Below are positions 1 through 6,176 of a DNA stretch of 20,262 bases, piece by piece (within the stretch, counting starts at the first letter, position 1; each line of letters opens with the position of its first letter). Both the position numbers and the translations under genes were made by a program. Source of the DNA: JBLIOB01 sp047639575. Lineage in GTDB: Bacteria; Bacteroidota; Bacteroidia; Flavobacteriales_D; Parvicellaceae. Location of the stretch: positions 1 through 20,262 of the forward strand of contig JBLIOB010000041.1 of NCBI GenBank assembly GCA_047639575.1, in the 5' to 3' direction. Under the pieces are notes generated by a model. That model saw nothing but the letters and a program-made list of their open reading frames with translations, searched no databases and had not been told where the DNA came from.

Positions 1-690
1 TGCTTGGCATCCAGTAGCATCCTCAACAACCAGGTCATACGAAGCTGCAGGTAATCCAGTGAATGAGTTTGAAGCTTGAAATGTTACTCCGTTATCGATT
101 GAATAAGTTAGTGTTCCTGTTCCGCCACTTGCCGTTATTACTATAGTTCCGTCAGTATCTCCATTACAAGTAGGATCTACCGTGGCTACATTATCAATAT
201 TGACTGCCGGAGGATCAGTAAGCACAACAGTTGTTAATGCTTGGCATCCAGTAGCATCCTCAACAACCAGGTCATACGAAGCTGCAGGTAATCCAGTGAA
301 TGAGTTTGAAGCTTGAAATGTTACTCCGTTATCGATTGAGTAAGAAAGTGCTCCAGTTCCACCACTGGCTGTAATTATAATACTTCCGTCAGTATCACCA
401 TTACAAGTAGGGTCGACTGTTACAATATTATCAATACTGACTGCTGGAGGATTCGTAAGAACCACTGTTGTAGTTGCTTGGCATCCACCTGCATCTTCAA
501 TAACGATGTCGTAAGATCCAACTGGTAATCCAGCAAAAGAGTTGGAAGCTTGGAATGTTACTCCATTATCTATCGAATAAGTAAGAGAAGGAGTACCTGT
601 ACTCCCAGTAATTACGATACTTCCATCATTATCTCCGTTACAAGTAGGGTCTACAGTAACTACATTATCAATGCTGATACCTCCAAGGTA
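1..690 (-). repeat. In-frame 237-bp tandem repeats of the adhesin
   Basis: Three consecutive units start at 1, 238 and 475 (plus-strand phase chosen at the TGCTTGGCATCC motif). The spacing is exactly 237 bp, or 79 codons. Units 1-237 and 238-474 are identical over their first 102 bp. The third, nearest the gene start, is clearly diverged at DNA level but keeps the protein motifs and fades out near 690. The array touches the left edge, so more units may follow. Confidence 0.93.
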
Positions 691-1827
691 TGTACCACTT
701 GCAATCGTTACTGTACATCCTTTACCATCATCAATAGTAACATTCCATCCATCTCCATTGGTTAATCCTGTAACTGTAATTGTTCCTCCATGTGTTACTG
801 GAGCACCTGCTAATGAACCTGAACCTGTATTTGTAAAAATATAATTAGAACCATCTCCTTCCGGCAAGCCACCAGAAACCACAATATCCACTTCACCTGT
901 ACATGGATCTGGCGTTGCTACAAACGTAATCGGTGATAGCCAATTGATTAAAATCGGTGCTCCTTGATCAAAACAACCATCGCCATTCTGATCCCAGTGA
1001 ATTACCGCGTTTGGATTACCTCCATTATCACTATCATCTGCCGTAATTGGCACCCAATAGAAAGGGCCAGTTAAACCGTAGGTCGATGGATTACAATCTA
1101 AAAAATCCTGACCCGACCATAATGACCCAGTATAACAAGGATCTGTAGCAGGGTCACCAGTTGTAGGAGGGCATGTATACAAAGCATACATTAATTCTGC
1201 CAATTCTCCGGGTTGAGCCGGAGGAAGAACAAAATCATTGTTGGAAATAAGGTCAATACAGTCCGTTCCATCCGCACATAAATATACCGGACTAGCCGTA
1301 GCTACTCCATTCAATAAAATAGTAATCGTGCCCACATCCGCGGCACAAGCAGTTCCACATATATCTATATTGAAAGGACATTGATCGCCTCCATCGCCAT
1401 CAGCAATTAGCCAAACTTGTTGTCCAGCTCCAGCTACAAACGTATATGAAGTAGACACTCCTGTACCAGCATAACTGCAATTTAAAGAAGTATATGGTCC
1501 ACCGCATGGACCAGTTAACACACCTGTTTGCAATCCAAATCCAGATCCACAAGCACCAACATCCCAAGTAACTGTATATGTGTCTGCTGTAGGAGCTGTG
1601 AACGTATACCAAATCGTATTTTCGACTGAAAGTGCACAAATGTCTGCAGCTGCATATGAATCTTCAGGGCCAGTATTAGAGCCAGCATTAGTTCCTGCAA
1701 CAGGCACACAAAGTGCTCCATTATTATACGTGGTAGCAGGTGAGCAATTATTACTTTGACCGTATGATGCGGTAACTCCAAAAATTAAGGTAACCGCAAT
1801 TATTGCGTTGTTAAATAAAGTTCTCAT
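1..1827 (-). CDS. Secreted SprB-repeat adhesin (3' end outside window)
   Basis: An uninterrupted reading frame runs from the ATG at 1827 to the left edge: 609 codons, no stop, so the C-terminus is missing. Residues 1-23 form a Sec signal peptide (MRTLFNN, hydrophobic core, SYGQ). Residues about 25-140 are a Cys-rich beta domain of the kind that opens many Bacteroidota surface proteins (NTIWYTFTAP, QVWLIADGDGG). Residues about 140-380 hold further Cys/Asp/Gly-rich beta modules. From about residue 381 there are three 79-residue SprB-type repeats with the signatures DPTCNGDTDGSI, ITASGGTG, SYSIDNG, GLPAASYDLVVEDATGCQA. SprB is the mobile gliding adhesin of flavobacteria; related repeats occur in many T9SS-exported surface proteins. 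A sorting domain is therefore expected downstream but is not visible. The gene starts 17 bp after the stop of the small secreted protein, so the two are probably cotranscribed. Secretion and the repeat family are well supported; a role in gliding or adhesion is inferred. Confidence 0.9.
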   Translation of the reverse strand, partial: MRTLFNNAIIAVTLIFGVTASYGQSNNCSPATTYNNGALCVPVAGTNAGSNTGPEDSYAAADICALSVENTIWYTFTAPTADTYTVTWDVGACGSGFGLQTGVLTGPCGGPYTSLNCSYAGTGVSTSYTFVAGAGQQVWLIADGDGGDQCPFNIDICGTACAADVGTITILLNGVATASPVYLCADGTDCIDLISNNDFVLPPAQPGELAELMYALYTCPPTTGDPATDPCYTGSLWSGQDFLDCNPSTYGLTGPFYWVPITADDSDNGGNPNAVIHWDQNGDGCFDQGAPILINWLSPITFVATPDPCTGEVDIVVSGGLPEGDGSNYIFTNTGSGSLAGAPVTHGGTITVTGLTNGDGWNVTIDDGKGCTVTIASGTYLGGISIDNVVTVDPTCNGDNDGSIVITGSTGTPSLTYSIDNGVTFQASNSFAGLPVGSYDIVIEDAGGCQATTTVVLTNPPAVSIDNIVTVDPTCNGDTDGSIIITASGGTGALSYSIDNGVTFQASNSFTGLPAASYDLVVEDATGCQALTTVVLTDPPAVNIDNVATVDPTCNGDTDGTIVITASGGTGTLTYSIDNGVTFQASNSFTGLPAASYDLVVEDATGCQA

Positions 1828-1844
1828 AGTAATTTGGTTATGGA

Positions 1845-2306
1845 TTAAAGCTTAATTGTCTCCTTGCTTGTTACAATCTCAGATACTCCACATCTCTTGA
1901 AGTAATTTTGAAGTCTCTCTCTGGTCATCATAGAGGCCAAATTGATCGATCCAGAATAGGTCTGGTCTTTTATTAAGTTCATCTCAACTGAACTCATCCC
2001 TTCAGCATTTTTCAGGTAATCCACAAATTCAACTAGTTCTTTTGCGTTGTCAATACCGTCCACTTTGAACTTAAAGGTTTTACTTCCGTCTTTATTCTTG
2101 GTAATAGCCTCTTTTAATGTTGTAATAAATAAAGTTTTGTCTCCTAAAGTAGTTTGAAGGATGGGCTGGCTATTCTTTACAGTTGGAGTTACTTTGGTTG
2201 AGGGCGCAATTGATGCTGGCTTTTTCGGAGTTGAAGATTGGGCAACAACTTGACTAGCCGACCCTATAAGAACAAGGGCAATTAAAAGTGAAAAGTGGCG
2301 TTTCAT
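1845..2306 (-). CDS. Small secreted protein of unknown function, adhesin partner
   Basis: Encodes 153 residues. The ATG at 2306 is preferred over an upstream in-frame start at 2351 because it places MKRHFSLLIALVLIG at the N-terminus, a typical signal peptide ending near VVAQ (residue 22). Residues about 23-50 are a Ser/Thr/Pro/Lys-rich linker. The remaining ~100 residues alternate predicted strands and helices (TFKFKVDGI, KELVEFVDYLKNAEG, VEMNLIKDQTYSGSI, RERLQNYFKRCGV, EIVTSKETIKL). That order is compatible with a beta-alpha-beta-beta-alpha-beta ferredoxin-like fold, but there is no CxxC metal motif. I do not recognise the family. The 17-bp gap to the adhesin start suggests one transcript and possibly a joint role at the cell surface; this is inference from context only. 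Confidence 0.8.
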   Translation of the reverse strand: MKRHFSLLIALVLIGSASQVVAQSSTPKKPASIAPSTKVTPTVKNSQPILQTTLGDKTLFITTLKEAITKNKDGSKTFKFKVDGIDNAKELVEFVDYLKNAEGMSSVEMNLIKDQTYSGSINLASMMTRERLQNYFKRCGVSEIVTSKETIKL

Positions 2307-2363
2307 ATGTGTTAAATTATCGTGATATGAGTTAAAATACGTTCTAATCATTAAAATCTAAAA

Positions 2364-2405
2364 CGCCAAGAAAAAAATACTTTGTGGTAAAAATAAATCT
2401 TGGCG
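2364..2405. repeat. Inverted repeat CGCCAAGA / TCTTGGCG
   Basis: Perfect 8-bp arms at 2364-2371 and 2398-2405 are separated by 26 AT-rich bases. The repeat lies in the 203-bp space between the cupin gene stop and the start of the small secreted protein (58-99 bp upstream of its ATG). It could be an operator or part of a promoter for the secreted-protein/adhesin pair. The rest of this gap shows no gene. Confidence 0.4.
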
Positions 2406-2509
2406 AAAATCTGAATAACTAGATTTAAAGGATCGAAAATACTAAAATTTAAGTTGGTTGAAAAACTTCTGGCTCCTTTGCAATCACACCTTTTTGTTAA
2501 TTGACTGTT

Positions 2510-3598
2510 TTAAAACGTTTTAGGCTTTGATTTTACGGTATCTGTAATTTTACCTTCACCTCTTTCTTTTTCCAATTTCTTAAGCCTTTTGGTCTCCATC
2601 AAATGCAATAAATTGATATCTCCATATCTTTTCCAAGATTTCCAGATAGGAGGGTTAAAGGCAAATAGTTCAAGTCCAAAATACAAGGGATACTTAAAAA
2701 ATGTCTGAGCTGGAGTAAAATATCTATATCCTACTCCTATGCTATCGGTAGGGTTTTTAACCGCATGCCACATATAAGGAGGATTGTAAAAGACATCACC
2801 AGGTTTTAAATGAGCCGAATATCCGTTTATGTGTTTGTAAAGTGGAAAGTCTTCAAAATTCCTTTCAAATGGATCAAAGTCCTTACCTCTTTTCACTAAA
2901 GCGCTTCTATAAAAGTTTCGGGTTGGCGGAGGGTCCACCACACAAGTTGCTTCCATTGGATATAAGACCCACTTTTTCTCCCCATAAATCTGAGTAAAAA
3001 TGTTCTCTGAATTTGCATTATGTATTGGAGTAAATCCGCCTTTTCCACTGATAAAAACATGAAACGCTTCTCCAATTGCAAACCTTCTTCGCAAGCTTTT
3101 TAACCATTCATAATCAAAGTCTAGTAAATGCTCTGGGTGTTCCGTAAGCAAAGGGTAAAAACGATAATACTTACTGCCCCCTTCTCGGATGGTATCGATT
3201 ACCTTACCTAAGGTAGTTTGCTCATAATCACCAACATTAATATCGCGTTGATTTAAGAATACGATTTCATCGTCTCCATGTAGTTCTTTAAAATATTCTA
3301 AAGACCACTCTTGAACACACTTCCAATCAGCGGCTTTCCCCTCCATTATAACAGGGATTCCTTTTTTTACATAATTTTTAAAAAAATCTTTTCGTGAAAT
3401 GTCCTTTACACGATCCACAGGAGTGAGTGTACCCTCACCAGTTTGCTCCAGCCGGTTTTCTAGTTTCCTGTAAAATCTCGTTCTGCCTTTTCTGGTCCAA
3501 TTAAAAAATCTGGGGCGAGTTAAAAAATGATCAAAAAATTGATAATAGCCATACTTCAAACGGATCCTGAATGGGATCTTATTTAATTTTTTCATCAT
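2510..3598 (-). CDS. FIH/JmjC-like cupin oxygenase with HxA iron-site variant
   Basis: Encodes 362 residues, cupin-like (Cupin_8/JmjC) Fe(II)/2-oxoglutarate oxygenase family, no signal peptide, so probably cytosolic. Features in order: a basic N-terminal region (1-55), VDRVKDISRKDF and GIPVIMEGKAADW (61-92, typical entry of the family), and a double-stranded beta-helix core about 170-295. The core aligns with human FIH: His193 (FIH His199), Lys208 fifteen residues later (FIH Lys214, 2OG binding), and His278 in GDVFYNPPYMWHAV (FIH His279). The second iron ligand, Asp201 in FIH, is Ala195 here (TPIHNANSENI). Family members hydroxylate proteins or small molecules. The Ala substitution could mean loss of activity, an altered reaction, or a water/halide at iron, so the substrate is unknown. 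The ATG at 3598 is followed by a second ATG at 3595 and either could be used. A promoter-like box lies upstream at 3626-3633. Confidence 0.85.
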   Translation of the reverse strand: MMKKLNKIPFRIRLKYGYYQFFDHFLTRPRFFNWTRKGRTRFYRKLENRLEQTGEGTLTPVDRVKDISRKDFFKNYVKKGIPVIMEGKAADWKCVQEWSLEYFKELHGDDEIVFLNQRDINVGDYEQTTLGKVIDTIREGGSKYYRFYPLLTEHPEHLLDFDYEWLKSLRRRFAIGEAFHVFISGKGGFTPIHNANSENIFTQIYGEKKWVLYPMEATCVVDPPPTRNFYRSALVKRGKDFDPFERNFEDFPLYKHINGYSAHLKPGDVFYNPPYMWHAVKNPTDSIGVGYRYFTPAQTFFKYPLYFGLELFAFNPPIWKSWKRYGDINLLHLMETKRLKKLEKERGEGKITDTVKSKPKTF

Positions 3599-3625
3599 GG
3601 CTTTACATCAATTTCATTCTAAAGT

Positions 3626-3655
3626 CAAATTTAAGATAATATTCCCCCTGTCAAT
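3626..3655 (-). promoter_or_regulatory. Putative Bacteroidota promoter of the cupin gene
   Basis: On the minus strand TAAATTTG (3633-3626) matches the TAnnTTTG -7 consensus exactly. A weak ATTG (3655-3652) lies 18 bp upstream as a -33 element. The predicted start of transcription is near 3619, about 20 nt before the ATG at 3598. It would allow expression separate from the TMTC/AspH genes upstream (99-bp gap). Confidence 0.45.
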
Positions 3656-3697
3656 TACATTAATGCAAATTTCAAAATGACTGTAATCAGGTTTTAA

Positions 3698-5374
3698 CTA
3701 ATTTGACTTAGTCATCAGTAAGTTCTGCAAATGGGTTTTTGCTGCACTATATTCAGGGTCGATTTCTAAAACTCTTTGATAGTTTTGAATTGCCTTGTCA
3801 AACTCCCCTTCTAATTCATTACAATATCCTAAGCTATACAGAGAAGCTGGGTACTCAGGCCTAATGTTAACAGCCTTATTATAACAGTTCTTAGCAGATT
3901 GATAGTCCTTAAGCTCATTGAAATATAAAGTCCCCATGTTGTTCCATGAGGTATAATATTCTTCATAAAGATCAACGGAGCTTTTATAATGATTTATTGC
4001 TTCAACAGTCATGCTGTGTCGTCTTTGAACATTTGACTCCCCTCTAATCTGATGGAAAAGCGTACCTCCGATTAACGCATGCAATTTCGCTGAATCTGGC
4101 GCCAACTTAACATCATGACGCATCAATGTTAAGTTATCTTTCCAGTCTTGGTTTCTGGTAACAATTCTTAAGGTACTAGAAATAAAAAAGACACTTAAAA
4201 TTCCAAATAAAATGTAACCATAATATGACTTTTTACCTTCATTTAATAGTGGATATTTAACCAGTTTCAAAATTAAGAAAGCAATCGCAATTGCAAAACC
4301 AACCGATGGAACGTAAGTGAACCGTTCACCAATAATGCCGACTACAGGCTTCGCAACATTTGCAAACATAGAAATTGCAATTAAGAAATATATAGCGCCA
4401 AAAACCAGTGGGCTTTTAGATCGGAACTTGTAAATACATAACGAAGCAATGGCTAAGACAACTATAGCGGAAACCCAAAACATCGGATCTCCCCATCCCA
4501 CCATATCCACCTGATTATATCCATAATAACAGATCAGATCCTTTGGAAAAGTAAGTAGTCCGAGGTAAATTCCTATGGTATAGAACCCCATAGGAATTCG
4601 GTTTAAATGAGCTGTGCCATTTTCATAAAATGGATTCTCATGGAACATATTCTCCCTAACTGATTCAATTGGACCAGTAACCCTCATGGACCCCAACTTA
4701 ACTAATAATAAGGCAACACAAATTACCATCATTGTGGATAATAACCTCTTCCATTTAATATCTGTGAAAAAGTACATGGTAAGAGGAATAATTGCTAAAA
4801 AGGTTACCGAAGAAGCTTTAGATAATAGAGACAATATCATTAACAATATACCCAACATTAAACTGAACCATTTTTTTCGATCTGCATACTTAACAAATTG
4901 AAAAAGCGCACTTAATGCGAACAGTAAGCACAATAATTCATCACGCGATTTGATGTTATTTATAGGTTCCGAATGAACAGGTAGAAACAGAAATATAAAA
5001 GTAGCCAATGCAGCCAACATCCAATGGTAACTACTAAAAAGACGCAACAACAACCTCAACAGAATAATGCACGTTAACGTATATAACAACAAATTGATAA
5101 GATGTCCAATCGTTGGGTTAGCTTTGAAAAACTGATATTCAATCGCGAAGGTTGTTAATGTAACCGGCCTATAACTATGTTTTTCAATATCTCGATTTAC
5201 ATAATGTGATTTGAATATTTGAGGAATCCCTTTAATTCCTTTCTCAACTATTGGATTATCAACTATTACATAATTATCATCAAGAGAATAATCGTTTTTG
5301 AGTGTATTACCATATACTAAAAAGCACACTGCAACTATTATTAATGTTGCTATATTAAGTTCTCTTTTTGTCAT
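3698..5374 (-). CDS. TMTC-like GT-C membrane glycosyltransferase with C-terminal TPRs
   Basis: Encodes 558 residues. Many hydrophobic segments span about 8-405, followed by a soluble C-terminus with TPRs (about 473-541, e.g. SAKNCYNKAVNIRPEYPAS). Motifs match animal TMTC1-4 proteins: an early Asp pair after the first membrane segment (SLDD, D32-D33), IGHLIN (89-94), PVHSEPINNIKSRDELL (132-148; TMTCs have HP..EAV...R.D.L), a loop with ENPFY and YYGYN in the DUF1736 position (246-287), GERFTYVPSVGF (349-360; TMTC ERLLYLPSLGF), and RNQDWKDN before the TPRs. TMTCs are O-mannosyltransferases that use polyprenyl-phosphate sugar and act across the membrane. By analogy this protein should glycosylate something in the periplasm; sugar and acceptor cannot be read from sequence. 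It lies 31 bp downstream of the AspH-family gene and is a paralog of the gene at 6177-8252, probably in the same operon. Confidence 0.87.
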   Translation of the reverse strand: MTKRELNIATLIIVAVCFLVYGNTLKNDYSLDDNYVIVDNPIVEKGIKGIPQIFKSHYVNRDIEKHSYRPVTLTTFAIEYQFFKANPTIGHLINLLLYTLTCIILLRLLLRLFSSYHWMLAALATFIFLFLPVHSEPINNIKSRDELLCLLFALSALFQFVKYADRKKWFSLMLGILLMILSLLSKASSVTFLAIIPLTMYFFTDIKWKRLLSTMMVICVALLLVKLGSMRVTGPIESVRENMFHENPFYENGTAHLNRIPMGFYTIGIYLGLLTFPKDLICYYGYNQVDMVGWGDPMFWVSAIVVLAIASLCIYKFRSKSPLVFGAIYFLIAISMFANVAKPVVGIIGERFTYVPSVGFAIAIAFLILKLVKYPLLNEGKKSYYGYILFGILSVFFISSTLRIVTRNQDWKDNLTLMRHDVKLAPDSAKLHALIGGTLFHQIRGESNVQRRHSMTVEAINHYKSSVDLYEEYYTSWNNMGTLYFNELKDYQSAKNCYNKAVNIRPEYPASLYSLGYCNELEGEFDKAIQNYQRVLEIDPEYSAAKTHLQNLLMTKSN

Positions 5375-5405
5375 CTGATTTTTAATCCACCACGAAAATA
5401 CTGTT

Positions 5406-6149
5406 CTAATTAAATAATTGGAGTTTTAGAACGACACAATACCTTATGAAGCCTTGAAAAAATCGAGGCATTTTCGAAATTAGCTTATTGCCTGATTTTC
5501 GATTTTGCAACCAAAGTTCTCCTGTTACATTTGCCAAAATCCGTTTCTCCTTCTGCTGAAAATCAGTTCTTAAAAAATCGAATATTAAAACGATCCTATC
5601 CTCATTTGAAAAATTAAAAGCGCTATGCTCTTGTGCATCACAAAACATAACCAACTTACCTTCTGGCCAAGGCATTTTCTCTCCTTTCACCTCAATACCA
5701 CAATCAGGCAGACCCACAGGTATTTTAATTGGAAGATGGCATCGAATAATTGCATTCGAATCTCCGGAATGAGGCCTGATTTCTTTGCCCGCTCCAATTT
5801 TACTAAGCCCAACGGAGGTAAGATTGGGTACTTTAGTTAGGAATTCTTTCGTAATTGGTACTTGATCATAAATAGATAAGTTCTGGCCCCAAAACTTAAA
5901 TGATATAGTCTTCCAACTGTCATTATCTGATGTCAGCTCGCTGTTAAAATACGGAACAAATCCACTTTCATTCTTTTCTAAGAATTTTAGAATCTCTTTT
6001 TTAATTACAGGAATATTTTCTTCTAATTCCAACGCCCACTCAAATGAATTGGAGTTATAAAAGGATAAAGCATTTCCGTTGTACGGCCTGCCTTTAAAGG
6101 CATACCATAATTTCTCAGGCAATCCATCGGAAGTTAACTTACTGTTCAT
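5406..6149 (-). CDS. Aspartyl/asparaginyl beta-hydroxylase family oxygenase
   Basis: Encodes 247 residues, no signal peptide. The core (about 110-195) is a clear AspH/Asp_Arg_Hydrox domain: GKEIRPHSGDSNAIIRCHLP, WPEGKLVMFCDAQEHSAFNF and NEDRIVLIFDFLR. Spacing fits human AspH: His127 and His175 as iron ligands (AspH His679, His725), Gly129 two residues after the first His (AspH Gly681, so no carboxylate ligand is expected), Arg136 nine residues after His127 (AspH Arg688), and Arg185 ten after His175 (AspH Arg735) for 2-oxoglutarate. All catalytic residues are present, so it is probably active as an Fe(II)/2OG hydroxylase. Known family substrates include Asp/Asn side chains in protein repeats, peptides, and lipid A acyl chains (LpxO). 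It sits between two TMTC-like genes (gaps 27 and 31 bp), consistent with one operon. Confidence 0.88.
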   Translation of the reverse strand: MNSKLTSDGLPEKLWYAFKGRPYNGNALSFYNSNSFEWALELEENIPVIKKEILKFLEKNESGFVPYFNSELTSDNDSWKTISFKFWGQNLSIYDQVPITKEFLTKVPNLTSVGLSKIGAGKEIRPHSGDSNAIIRCHLPIKIPVGLPDCGIEVKGEKMPWPEGKLVMFCDAQEHSAFNFSNEDRIVLIFDFLRTDFQQKEKRILANVTGELWLQNRKSGNKLISKMPRFFQGFIRYCVVLKLQLFN

Positions 6150-6176
6150 TTTAAGAAATCAATAACCATTTAAAGG

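Noticed and set aside
1..690. Regularly spaced repeats as a CRISPR array
   Set aside because: The 237-bp units are in-frame coding sequence for 79-residue SprB repeats and lack short-repeat/spacer structure.
550..1781. Short ORFs on both strands inside the adhesin region
   Set aside because: They overlap the 609-codon adhesin frame, have low-complexity translations (Tyr/Ser/Ile or Trp/Leu rich) and no domain motifs.
1845..2351. Longer start at 2351 for the small secreted protein
   Set aside because: It would bury the signal peptide behind 15 polar residues; the ATG at 2306 gives a standard N-terminus.
4686..4901. Plus-strand ORF inside the TMTC-like gene
   Set aside because: It is antisense to a long membrane-protein gene with strong conserved motifs and shows no motif of its own.
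5406..6149. Missing carboxylate iron ligand in the AspH-like protein as an anomaly
   Set aside because: Human AspH itself uses two histidines with Gly at that position; this is the family norm, unlike the HxA of the neighbouring cupin protein.
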